A stretch of 15,532 nucleotides of DNA from MA-ANB-1 sp040878225. GTDB lineage: Bacteria > Actinomycetota > Acidimicrobiia > Spongiisociales > ZC4RG35. Shown here piece by piece: positions 1 through 7,002 of this stretch. Location: contig JBBDMR010000111.1 in the NCBI GenBank assembly GCA_040878225.1, positions 1-15,532 on the forward strand, in the 5' to 3' direction. The notes under the pieces were generated by a model, which was not told the origin of the DNA, made no database searches, and saw only the letters and a program-made list of their open reading frames with translations. Position 1 is the stretch's first letter. Each line of letters starts with the position of its first letter. The translations under genes and the position numbers were made by a program.

Positions 1-15
1 CGCCCCCACTTCTCA

Positions 16-46
16 TCGACGGGGTTCTGCCCTGAAAGCCCGTCGA
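16..46 (-). terminator. Possible terminator hairpin after the zinc-ribbon gene
   Basis: An 8-bp perfect inverted repeat (TCGACGGG at 16-23, CCCGTCGA at 39-46) encloses a 15-base loop, 15 bases past the stop of the minus-strand gene at 61. A smaller dyad, GGCT-TT-AGCC, sits beside it at 47-56. Neither is followed by a T-run on the minus strand, so this is at best a U-less terminator as is common in actinobacteria. Nothing else is recognisable in bases 1-60. Confidence 0.3.
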
Positions 47-60
47 GGCTTTAGCCGAGA

Positions 61-351
61 TCAGCCGGCCAGGAGTCGGAGAGGATCAGTCTCCGATTCG
101 AGGGCGTTGCTGAAAGCAAGGATCTCGGCTTCAGTGATCGGGTCCGGATTGACGACCTCGTAGGCCACCCCCGTCGCCAGAAGAACACTCACCACCCGGG
201 AGTTGGCGGGCCGGCGCTGCTGTGCGGTGCAAGTCGGGCACTTGAACCTGTAGTCGCCTTCCCTACCCCCGGGACGCAGCTCCAGCGCTACATCGTCCGG
301 TGTGAGATGAATGTCGCCGCATCGGCCACATGTTGTCTTGATGGTTGTCAT
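61..351 (-). CDS. Small zinc-ribbon protein of unknown function
   Basis: A 96-residue protein I do not recognise. Two Cys pairs, CGRC at residues 8-11 and CPTC at 38-41, are spaced as in a treble-clef or zinc-ribbon fold, so a structural zinc ion is likely. The region after residue 50 has no cysteines and ends in an acidic, helix-prone tail. I chose ATG at 351 over the upstream ATG at 372 because CCGGAG lies 7 bases before it, while the upstream start has no Shine-Dalgarno sequence. It lies downstream of pafC in the same direction, 84 bases after the pafC stop, so it may be the last gene of the proteasome operon or a separate unit. No function can be assigned from sequence; a nucleic-acid or protein-binding role is only a guess from the zinc ribbon. 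Confidence 0.75.
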   Translation of the reverse strand: MTTIKTTCGRCGDIHLTPDDVALELRPGGREGDYRFKCPTCTAQQRRPANSRVVSVLLATGVAYEVVNPDPITEAEILAFSNALESETDPLRLLAG

Positions 352-423
352 TCCAATTCTCCGGTCACCCATATGTTTGGATAGATCGGCAGACCCCCGG
401 AAAACCTGTAGAGGTAGTTTGTA

Positions 424-435
424 GGTCGATCGACC
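424..435. promoter_or_regulatory. 12-bp perfect palindrome directly after pafC
   Basis: GGTCGATCGACC is a perfect palindrome with no loop. It touches the pafC stop codon at 436 and lies about 70 bases upstream of the zinc-ribbon start. Having no loop it cannot form a good RNA hairpin, so an operator-like protein site is more plausible than a terminator. Which protein would bind is unknown. Confidence 0.3.
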
Positions 436-1365
436 CTATCGGTACCGGGCCTTCAAAGATGCCCCTAATTCCCGCACTCTGGCTGCGACTTCATCACCCT
501 CGATCAGCGCTGCGGTCGGCCCGAGGCGCAGCAGCAGTCGGGCCGGCAACTCGGCGTCGGTAGAAGAGAACCTGATCGTTGTCGACTCATCGGTCTCGCT
601 GATCAGCTCCACCGGGTAATACTCCAATACCCATTTGGCCGCCGGGTACAACTCGATCTCGGCCCTGACATCGTGATCAGAGGGGGTATACCCGACGCCT
701 GGCTCGGGGATTTCTTCCGGAGGTTGGAAGGTTTCGTCCTCCACCGTGAGCTCCCTGATTCGATCGACGCGAAAAGTCCGGACGTCCTCGACCAGCCGGC
801 AATGGCCGGTGACATACCAGTTGCCGAGCGTGGAGAAGACCGACCAGGGCTCGATATCCCGCTCGGTGGTCTCCTCCCGGCTCAACGACCGGTAAACGAT
901 GTGGGCGACCCGGTGCTCGGCGGCTGCGCGGCGTAGCCCGGCCACCTCGTCAGATGTGGCCGTGAGATCTACGGCAAGGGCGTCTTCACCCTCCGGCAGC
1001 AGGACATTGCTCAGCTTGTCGATAGCGGAGTCGAGCGCTGGTGTCCCCTGCCCCGCCCCCGAGACGGCGAGGGCGGCCGCAAGCAGTCCCAGCGCCTCTA
1101 TGGGGGAAAGACGGGGGGCGCGGCTGAAATAGTCAGCAGAATCGATGACAACCTCGTCCTCGTCGATATAGGCCTCCATCAGGTCGCCCGGCCCATAACC
1201 GGGCAGTCCGCAGACAAAGACTGCATTGAGATCTCTGGTCAGCTCGTCGCGGGTGTAGCCGAACCGCTCCATCACCTCGTCGATGCCCACCCCGGGATTC
1301 GCCAGGACATACGGGATCAGGCCCAGGATCCGTGACAGACGCGCAACGGTTCGTTGTGAAGTCAC
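436..1365 (-). CDS. pafC: PafC-like WYL-domain transcriptional regulator
   Basis: A 309-residue protein of the WYL family. The N-terminus (about 1-80) is a winged-helix-like region containing the GLPGYGPGDL segment (53-62) typical of PafC-type proteins. The central WYL domain carries NWYVTGH (182-188) and RTFRVDRI (196-203), the basic stretch that in WYL domains is thought to bind nucleic-acid or nucleotide ligands. The rest is the WCX-type C-terminal region. In mycobacteria PafC works with PafB as an activator of LexA/RecA-independent DNA-damage genes. The start is GTG at 1365, whose bases overlap the pafB stop in a GTGA junction, so the two are translationally coupled and should be made in equal amounts. 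The genes are separate here, not fused as in some other actinobacteria. Confidence 0.9.
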   Translation of the reverse strand: MTSQRTVARLSRILGLIPYVLANPGVGIDEVMERFGYTRDELTRDLNAVFVCGLPGYGPGDLMEAYIDEDEVVIDSADYFSRAPRLSPIEALGLLAAALAVSGAGQGTPALDSAIDKLSNVLLPEGEDALAVDLTATSDEVAGLRRAAAEHRVAHIVYRSLSREETTERDIEPWSVFSTLGNWYVTGHCRLVEDVRTFRVDRIRELTVEDETFQPPEEIPEPGVGYTPSDHDVRAEIELYPAAKWVLEYYPVELISETDESTTIRFSSTDAELPARLLLRLGPTAALIEGDEVAARVRELGASLKARYR

Positions 1366-2282
1366 TTCGCCACTCCCGAGAGGGCTGCCTCAACCCGGCT
1401 GATCAACTCAGCGCGCAACTCAGGAGGCGAGACGATCTCAGCCGACGGCCCGAAGCTGAGGATCCAACCGATAAAGGCGTCCCGATTCGACACGGGCACC
1501 TTCGCTTCCAGCACACCGTTCGTGTAGTCGACCCCGATGGTCCGGCTGGCCCACCAGGCCACGTCATCGTCGAACACGACGACCGCCTCCACGGCGTCAT
1601 CAGCTCCGGTCTCCCAGGGCTGCGCCTGCAACACCGCCTTCGGGTCGAAACCCGCGGGGCGCCGGAAGGACCCCGGATCCCCGGCCAGCACATTCGCGAT
1701 CCGATCGATCCGAAAGATTCGCTCACCGTCCTGGCCTCCCCCGACCAGATACCAATGCCCCCGCCTGAAGGCAACGCCGTAGGGGTTGATGTTCCGCAGC
1801 GTGCCGCGGTAGGAGAATTCCAGCGGGCTTCGCTGCACCACGGCGTCGAAGATGGCACCGAGCAGATCACCTTCGGCTCCGAGGTCAGCTCCAAATGGCT
1901 CGAAGGCAATTCCACGCTCGGCCCCACCGAGCTTGCGCAACCCGTCGAGGCCGAAGTGCGAACCTCCAACCTGCACCATCGAGGCAGCAAGCGACAGAGC
2001 TGCACGTTCCTCGGTCGTCAGGCCGGGGTCCTTCATCGCGTACTCCTCGGGGTCGACCTTGTACCCGTAGTCCACTTCCCAAGCGTCCAGAGGCATCAGT
2101 TTCAGTGGGATCCCGAGTTGGCGAAGCAGATCCTTGTCCCGCTCGAACATCCGGTGGAAGGCATCATCGGAATCCGGTGAGTATCCCGGCACGGTGCGGC
2201 GGATGTCCTCGGCTGTCACCGGCCTTGGCGACTCGAGCAGGTAGATGAGCGTATTGAGGACACGCTCGACGACATTCCTCAT
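1362..2282 (-). CDS. pafB: PafB-like WYL-domain transcriptional regulator
   Basis: A 306-residue protein with an N-terminal helix-turn-helix region (about 1-60, including VERVLNTLIYLL and the FHRMFERDKDLLRQLGIPL stretch), a WYL domain with HWYLVGG (176-182) and RIFRIDRI (188-195), and a WCX-like C-terminus. Order, length and the N-terminus starting a few residues before VERVLN match mycobacterial PafB, which supports ATG at 2282. With PafC it is expected to form a heterodimeric activator of DNA-damage response promoters. It is encoded with pafA in many actinobacteria although it is not needed for pupylation itself. It starts 31 bases after the pafA stop, and its Shine-Dalgarno sequence is weak. 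Confidence 0.92.
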   Translation of the reverse strand: MRNVVERVLNTLIYLLESPRPVTAEDIRRTVPGYSPDSDDAFHRMFERDKDLLRQLGIPLKLMPLDAWEVDYGYKVDPEEYAMKDPGLTTEERAALSLAASMVQVGGSHFGLDGLRKLGGAERGIAFEPFGADLGAEGDLLGAIFDAVVQRSPLEFSYRGTLRNINPYGVAFRRGHWYLVGGGQDGERIFRIDRIANVLAGDPGSFRRPAGFDPKAVLQAQPWETGADDAVEAVVVFDDDVAWWASRTIGVDYTNGVLEAKVPVSNRDAFIGWILSFGPSAEIVSPPELRAELISRVEAALSGVAK

Positions 2283-2313
2283 TGGCGCCCGATTCTAGGT
2301 CCGGCCCGATCGG

Positions 2314-3669
2314 TCAAAGGCTCTCTATCAACTTGTCGACTCGCTCGTCAACCGAGCGGAACGGGTCTTTGCACATCACGGTCCGCTGGGCCTGGTCGTT
2401 GAGCTTGAGGTGGACCCAGTCGACGGTGAAGTCCCGCTTCTTCGCCTTCGCCGCCTTGATGAATTCGCCGCGCAGCCGCGCCCTTGTGGTCTGCGGCGGC
2501 CGTCGCACCGCGTTTGCGATGTTCTCGTCCCCGACGACGCGGTCCATCATGCCTTTGTCCTGCATCATGTAGAACAGGCCGCGCTCCCGATTGACGTCGT
2601 GGTAGGAGAGGTCCATCATCGCCAGGCGGGGGTCGGAGAGCTGCAGGTTGCGCCGGTGCTGATACCGTTCGAGCAACCGGTATTTCGCCACCCAGTCGAC
2701 CTCGCGGTCCAACGTCATCGGATCCTTCTCCAGACCGGTCAACAACGACTCCCAACGGTCGACGGCGGCCTTCACCTGTACCGGGAAGCCCGGGCTGCGG
2801 GCGAAGCGCATCGCCCTGTCGAGGTACTCCCACTGGATGTCGAGCGCCGACAACTCGCGTCCGTTCATTAGCCGGATCTTGCGACGGCATGAGGGGTCAT
2901 GGGCAATCTCTCTGATCGCCCGGATCGGGTTCTCCAGGCTCAGGTCGCGGAAGACCACGTCTTTTTCGATCATCTGCAAAAGCGCCACCATCGTGCCCAT
3001 CTTCACGAACGTTGCGTATTCGCTCATGTTCGAGTCCCCGGCGATCACGTGGAGGCGGCGGTATCGCTCGGCGTCGGCATGCGGCTCATCCCTGGTGTTG
3101 ATGATCGGGCGCGACCGGGTGGTGGCCGACGAGACCCCCTCCCAGATGTGGTCTGCCCGCTGCGAGATCGAGTAGGTGGTGCCCCTGGGGGTTTGGGTCA
3201 ACTTGCCGGCACCGAGGAATATCTGACGGGTGACCAGGAATGGAATCAGGACGTCGACGGTGCGATGAAAGTCCTTGTGACGGCTGACCAGATAGTTCTC
3301 GTGACATCCATAGGAGTTACCCGCTGAGTCGGTGTTGTTTTTGAAGACGAAGATCTCGCCGCGGATTCCCTCTTCTTCGAGTCGCTCCTCTGCTCCCTGC
3401 ACCAGGCCCTCGAGGATGCGCTCCCCCGCCTTGTCGTGAGCGACGACGTCATAGAGGTCGTCACACTCAGGGGTTGCGTATTCGGGATGCGAGCCCACGT
3501 CGAGGTAGAGACGGGCCCCGTTCTCGAGGAACACGTTCGAAGAGCGACCCCATGAGACCACCCGCCGGAAGAGATACCGGGCAACCTCGTCGGGGCTGAG
3601 ACGACGCTGGCCCCGGAGGGTGCAGGTGACTCCGTATTCGTTTTCCAGGCCAAAGATTCTTCGGTCCAC
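2314..3669 (-). CDS. pafA: Pup-protein ligase
   Basis: A 451-residue carboxylate-amine ligase of the glutamine-synthetase-like fold. It uses ATP to phosphorylate the C-terminal glutamate of Pup and joins it to a substrate lysine. The N-terminal nucleotide/Mg motif GLENEYG has Glu9 and Glu11. Asp57 lies in GARLYLDVGSHPEY, the catalytic Asp of the family. Further conserved blocks are FKNNTDSAGNSYGCHENYL (about 109-127), RPIINTRDEPHADAERYRRLHV and the C-terminal QTTRARLRGEFI and DFTVDWVHLKLNDQAQRT. The length equals mycobacterial PafA (about 450), and the Dop-specific loop before the catalytic Asp is absent, which separates it from Dop. The GTG start at 3669 lies 9 bases after the prcA stop, so it is co-transcribed with the core subunits. 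Confidence 0.97.
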   Translation of the reverse strand: MDRRIFGLENEYGVTCTLRGQRRLSPDEVARYLFRRVVSWGRSSNVFLENGARLYLDVGSHPEYATPECDDLYDVVAHDKAGERILEGLVQGAEERLEEEGIRGEIFVFKNNTDSAGNSYGCHENYLVSRHKDFHRTVDVLIPFLVTRQIFLGAGKLTQTPRGTTYSISQRADHIWEGVSSATTRSRPIINTRDEPHADAERYRRLHVIAGDSNMSEYATFVKMGTMVALLQMIEKDVVFRDLSLENPIRAIREIAHDPSCRRKIRLMNGRELSALDIQWEYLDRAMRFARSPGFPVQVKAAVDRWESLLTGLEKDPMTLDREVDWVAKYRLLERYQHRRNLQLSDPRLAMMDLSYHDVNRERGLFYMMQDKGMMDRVVGDENIANAVRRPPQTTRARLRGEFIKAAKAKKRDFTVDWVHLKLNDQAQRTVMCKDPFRSVDERVDKLIESL

Positions 3670-3678
3670 CCGCTCAGG

Positions 3679-4386
3679 CTAAACCGACTCGTCTCCTTCG
3701 GGTGACGTCACCCGGGTTGTCGATCCCGCTTCCGGCCCGAAGTCGATGCGGCGGAAGGCCCTCCGGCCGTTGGTGGCATCGAGAACTGCCGCCTCCCAAC
3801 CCTCCGAATCTCTGCCCTCGGCCTGGCGGAAAGCCGACTGGGCAGCCTCCAGGGCCGCGTCGAGGCCCATGTCCGGCGACCACAACTCCTCGAGGGCAGC
3901 GGTCAACTGTTCCGACTTGCCCCCGATGGCCACGTAATTCCGCTCGTCATAGAGGGTGCCGTCGTAGGTGATCCGGAACAGCCGGTGCTCCGAACCGTCT
4001 GTCGAGATCTCGGCGATCAGCAACTCGACCTCGAATGGCTTGGGGTCACGGGTGAAAATGACACCGAGAGTCTGCGCAAACTGCGTGGCCAGCCCCATGG
4101 CCGTGACGTCGTCACGGGAGTAGAGATAACCCATCAGGTCGGCCTGCCGAATGCCCGCTTTGCGCAGAGTCTCGAACTCGTTGTATTTCCCGACGCCGGC
4201 AAAGGCGATCCGGTCGTAGACCTCGGAGATCTTGTGCAGCGCAGTAGATGGGTTCTCGGCCAGCATCAGGACCCCATCGGCATAGTCGACCGCAATGATC
4301 GACCGGCCCCGGGCGATGCCCTTGCGGGCGAACTCGGCCTTGTCCCGGACGAGTTGCTCTGGGGCGACGTAGAACGGGATTGTCAT
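3679..4386 (-). CDS. prcA: 20S proteasome alpha subunit
   Basis: A 235-residue alpha-type subunit forming the outer rings of the 20S core, which gate substrate entry and receive the C-termini of the ATPase. The N-terminus MTIPFYVAPEQLVRDKAEFARKGIARG closely follows mycobacterial PrcA, including the RKGIARG segment. The core motifs AENPSTALHKISEVYDRI and YAQTLG-like FAQTLGVIFT are present, and there is no N-terminal catalytic Thr, as expected. The last 20 or so residues (after RRAFRRI) form a variable tail. The ATG at 4386 overlaps the prcB stop as ATGA, and GGAGAG about 8 bases upstream is a good ribosome site within prcB, so alpha and beta are translationally coupled. Confidence 0.96.
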   Translation of the reverse strand: MTIPFYVAPEQLVRDKAEFARKGIARGRSIIAVDYADGVLMLAENPSTALHKISEVYDRIAFAGVGKYNEFETLRKAGIRQADLMGYLYSRDDVTAMGLATQFAQTLGVIFTRDPKPFEVELLIAEISTDGSEHRLFRITYDGTLYDERNYVAIGGKSEQLTAALEELWSPDMGLDAALEAAQSAFRQAEGRDSEGWEAAVLDATNGRRAFRRIDFGPEAGSTTRVTSPEGDESV

Positions 4387-5177
4387 CGGATGCTCTCCAC
4401 TGCGTGTTCGGCGAGAGGGGCGACGACATCATCAGCCAGCTCCTCAAATCCAGCCGCGTCGATCCTCACCACGTTGGGGTAGATGCCTCGTTTGAGGTCG
4501 GGGCCACCGGTGGCGGTGTCCTCCTGGGACGCCGCGACCAGTGCGTTCACCGCGTATCCGGCGGCTTCGTCCGCTGTGAGGTCGTCCCGGTAAACGGTGC
4601 GCAGGTAAGACTTGGCGAGGCGGGATCCCGAACCGGTGCTGCCGAAGTCGATCTCCTCGTACCTGCCACCGACCACGTCGAAGCTGTAGAGGCGGCTGGT
4701 CTTCTCCGCCTCGTCGTATCCGGCGAACATCGGCACCACTACCAGGCCCTGGAAGGCAAGGGGCAGTTGATTTCTGACCAGCCGGGCGAGGAACGAGGCC
4801 TTACCTTCCAGCGAGAGCCGCACCCCCTCGATCTTCTCGTAGTGCTCCAGCTCGACCTGGAACAACCGCACCATGTCGATGGCGAGGCCAGCCGTCCCGG
4901 CCACAGCAACCGCAGAGAAGCGGTCGGCCGGAAACACCTTCCGGATCCGGCGGTGGGCAACGAGGTGGCCCTCGGTGGCCCTGCGGTCGCCCGCCATGAC
5001 AACACCGTCGCCGTAGCGCAAGGCGAGCACTGTGGTGCCTTCAGGCACCGAGAGGGCCTTCTCCGCGGCCGGAAAGTTCAGAGTCGGGAGTGCGCCCATC
5101 GAGTCGAGAAGATCGGTGAAACTCGAACCGGGGGATGGCGCGTCCATGGGCAACGGTCCGTTACGAGACGGATTCAC
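4383..5177 (-). CDS. prcB: 20S proteasome beta subunit (threonine protease)
   Basis: A 264-residue precursor of the catalytic beta subunit. A propeptide of about 47 residues ends at VPEG, and autocleavage before Thr48 would expose the N-terminal nucleophile in TTVLALRYGDGVVMAGDRR. The partner residues fall in place: Asp64 (mature position 17) and Lys80 (mature position 33, in RIRKVF). The block VELEHYEKIEGVRL also matches actinobacterial PrcB. The start chosen is GTG at 5177, which overlaps the pup stop as GTGA and has a purine-rich AAGGGCGGAGA just before it. An internal ATG at 5147 would shorten the propeptide to 37 residues but has no ribosome site. The C-terminus overlaps prcA by 4 bases. 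Confidence 0.96.
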   Translation of the reverse strand: MNPSRNGPLPMDAPSPGSSFTDLLDSMGALPTLNFPAAEKALSVPEGTTVLALRYGDGVVMAGDRRATEGHLVAHRRIRKVFPADRFSAVAVAGTAGLAIDMVRLFQVELEHYEKIEGVRLSLEGKASFLARLVRNQLPLAFQGLVVVPMFAGYDEAEKTSRLYSFDVVGGRYEEIDFGSTGSGSRLAKSYLRTVYRDDLTADEAAGYAVNALVAASQEDTATGGPDLKRGIYPNVVRIDAAGFEELADDVVAPLAEHAVESIR

Positions 5178-5362
5178 TCTCCGCCCTTCTGGACATAATT
5201 CTTCACGAACTCCTCGGCGTTCTCTTCGAGTACCTCGTCGATCTCGTCGAGAAGGTCGTCGAGGGCATCGAGGTCGGTGTCACTCTCGGTGACGATCTCG
5301 TCTTCCTCGCTGTGCTCCTCCTTTTCCTTTCGCCGGTCTGCGGATCGGTCTTGTTCAGCCAT
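5174..5362 (-). CDS. pup: Prokaryotic ubiquitin-like protein Pup (Gly-Gly-Glu form)
   Basis: A 62-residue, highly acidic and lysine-poor protein, the size expected for Pup. Residues 21-52 (DLDALDDLLDEIDEVLEENAE region) should form the helix that docks on the ARC/Mpa coiled coil. The C-terminus EEFVKNYVQKGGE is the family signature. The last codon is GAG, so the protein ends in glutamate rather than the GGQ of mycobacteria. It is therefore expected to be ready for ligation by PafA without deamidation by Dop. Translation is served by a near-perfect AGGAGG followed by an A-tract, suggesting high expression. The stop codon overlaps the prcB start. Confidence 0.97.
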   Translation of the reverse strand: MAEQDRSADRRKEKEEHSEEDEIVTESDTDLDALDDLLDEIDEVLEENAEEFVKNYVQKGGE

Positions 5363-5379
5363 TTTTTTTTATCCTCCTA
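5363..5379 (-). promoter_or_regulatory. Strong pup ribosome site with A8 spacer
   Basis: On the minus strand, TAGGAGGAT is followed by eight A residues and then the pup ATG. AGGAGG is a full anti-Shine-Dalgarno match, and the A-tract leaves the start unpaired. It is the strongest ribosome site in the operon, fitting the need for much more Pup than enzyme. The homopolymer runs to nine A when the start codon is counted. Confidence 0.8.
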
Positions 5380-5526
5380 GGAGTCGGTTGGATAATGCCG
5401 TTGCCCAGATTGGCGGCCAGGAGCGCCAGTCGCAAGGCCGAGGTTTCGCCACTCCTCGGGCCGGAATGGCGGGGCCGAGAACGCAGCGAATGGTGATGCC
5501 TGGTCGTCAAGATGGATGACATGCAT
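5377..5526 (-). CDS. Possible 49-codon ORF in the dop-pup spacer
   Basis: A short reading frame fills nearly all of the 167-base gap between dop and pup. It begins with ATG 3 bases after the dop stop, has AGGAG 11 bases upstream inside the end of dop, and its TAG stop lies in the pup Shine-Dalgarno sequence (TAGGAGG). The predicted peptide starts MHVIHLDDQASPF and is rich in Pro, Gly and Ala, with no signal peptide or membrane segment. Only about 30 of 49 third positions are G or C, which is not strongly gene-like here. It may be a leader peptide coupling dop to pup translation, or chance. A weak 5-bp stem (5455-5459 with 575-type partner at 5475-5479) also lies in this spacer, and I see no convincing promoter in it. 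Confidence 0.25.
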   Translation of the reverse strand: MHVIHLDDQASPFAAFSAPPFRPEEWRNLGLATGAPGRQSGQRHYPTDS

Positions 5527-5529
5527 TGT

Positions 5530-7002
5530 TCAACTGGCTCCTAAACGCTGAATCAGATCAGCAGCGTCTTCTGACTCTTCGAGCAAGGGACCAACGATAT
5601 CGGCGGCCCCTCTCAGCGGCTCCATCATAGGAACGCGCTTGAGGTGTGACTCCCCGATGTCGAAGACGAGCGAATCCCAATTGGCGGCGACCACCGAATC
5701 CCGGAACAGGTCGACACACCGCCCCCGGAAGAAGGCTCTGGTCCGTTCGGGCGGGTAGCTGGTGGCAGCGGATATCTCCTCATCAGTGAACAGCCTTCGG
5801 AATCGTCCCGACGCTGCCATCCGGTTGTACAGCCCGCGATCGGGATTGACATCGTGATACTGCAGGTCGAAGGCCCGCAGCTTCGCACCGTCCCGGTCGA
5901 TCCCATCCCGTTCGACGAATCGGTCGAAGACCTGCTTCTTAGCGACCCAGTCGAGTGTGTCCGCCAGTGAGGAGACATCGGACTCCAGCGCGGTCAATGT
6001 GCGTTGCCACTCTTCGACCAGGCGGGTCCAGACCGGGTCGTCGAGCTCCTTTTCCACATACTTCGAAAGCCATTCGAGGTACCGAGCCTGAAGTTCGAGG
6101 GCGGTCGCCGTGCCTCCCCCGTCGAGCTCGAGCGGGCGGTTGAGGTCGACGTCGTGGCTCACCCGCCAGCACGCCTCGACCGGGTCGGCCAGGTCGAGTG
6201 GATCGGGAATCGCCCCGTCTTCGAGAGCCGCCAGCATCAAGGCAGTCGTTCCCACCTTGAGAAAGATCTGGACCTCCGAGAGGTTGGCATCTCCTAGAAT
6301 CACGTGCAGCCGCCGGTATTTGGACGGGTCGCCGTGCGGCTCGTCCCTGGTGTTGATGATCGGTCGTTTCAGTGTGGTCTCCAGCCCCACCTCCTCCTCG
6401 AAGAAGTCGGCACGCTGGGTGATCTGAAATGGAACCTTGGGGCGATCATTCTCCGAGCCGACTTTCCCCGCCCCGGTGAAGATCTGACGGGTCACCAGAA
6501 AAGTCATTCCGTAGCGGATTACGTCGCCGAATGGCGTCTCCCGGGACAGCAGATAATTCTCGTGCGCTCCGTAGGAATTGCCTTTCCCATCGGAGTTGTT
6601 CTTGTAGAGAGACACAATATTCCCGGAGCGCTCCTCGGCGGCCACCGCTGCTTGATGCATGACGACTTCCCCGGCTTTGTCATACAGGGCGGCCTCGAGG
6701 GGGTCGTAGCTCTCCGGCGCCGAATATTCAGGGTGGGCATGGTCGACGTACATCCGGGCGCCATTGGCGAGCACCGAGTTGACGACAGCCCCCTCGGGAT
6801 CTAGAGGGCCATATGTCTCGTGGCCGAAGCCGCGGGCATCCCTGCCCGGGGTCTCCTCTTCATAAGACCATTGCACCCGGACCCGCCGCCCGGGGTAGCT
6901 GTTGACGATCAGGGACGAGGCTACGGCGGGGTTGAAGCCGGGCTCCCCCTTGACAGTGATCCCGTATTCGGTCTCCGTTCCGAGAACCTTGTGGATCGCC
7001 AT
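5530..7002 (-). CDS. dop: Depupylase / Pup deamidase
   Basis: A 490-residue paralog of PafA with the same glutamine-synthetase-like fold. It hydrolyses the isopeptide bond between Pup and substrates and, where Pup ends in Gln, deamidates it. The N-terminal GTETEYG motif holds Glu10 and Glu12, and the catalytic Asp87 sits in GARMYVDHAHPEYS. The region 45-65 (YEEETPGRDARGFG) is the Dop-specific loop lacking in PafA. YKNNSDGKGNSYGAHENYL, the RPIINTRDEPHGDPSKYRRLHVILGDANLSE block and SWDS-like NWDSLVFDIG near the end support Dop. Because the adjacent Pup ends in Glu, depupylation is probably its only necessary activity here. The ATG overlaps the arc stop by one base (TAATG). Confidence 0.96.
   Translation of the reverse strand: MAIHKVLGTETEYGITVKGEPGFNPAVASSLIVNSYPGRRVRVQWSYEEETPGRDARGFGHETYGPLDPEGAVVNSVLANGARMYVDHAHPEYSAPESYDPLEAALYDKAGEVVMHQAAVAAEERSGNIVSLYKNNSDGKGNSYGAHENYLLSRETPFGDVIRYGMTFLVTRQIFTGAGKVGSENDRPKVPFQITQRADFFEEEVGLETTLKRPIINTRDEPHGDPSKYRRLHVILGDANLSEVQIFLKVGTTALMLAALEDGAIPDPLDLADPVEACWRVSHDVDLNRPLELDGGGTATALELQARYLEWLSKYVEKELDDPVWTRLVEEWQRTLTALESDVSSLADTLDWVAKKQVFDRFVERDGIDRDGAKLRAFDLQYHDVNPDRGLYNRMAASGRFRRLFTDEEISAATSYPPERTRAFFRGRCVDLFRDSVVAANWDSLVFDIGESHLKRVPMMEPLRGAADIVGPLLEESEDAADLIQRLGAS

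Noticed and set aside
1332..2180. Long open frame on the plus strand opposite pafB
   Set aside because: It is the antisense shadow of a GC-rich gene; the minus frame has clear WYL motifs and coupled starts.
3525..3540. GAACACGTTC-like dyad resembling an actinobacterial LexA site
   Set aside because: The half-sites are 2 rather than 4 bases apart and lie inside pafA, so it is a chance palindrome.
4380..5198. 272-codon plus-strand frame opposite prcB
   Set aside because: Antisense shadow; the opposite strand encodes the proteasome beta subunit with all catalytic residues.
5505..5510. TTGACG in the dop-pup spacer as a -35 for a pup promoter
   Set aside because: No acceptable -10 follows at 15-19 bases; the later CATTAT lacks a -35.
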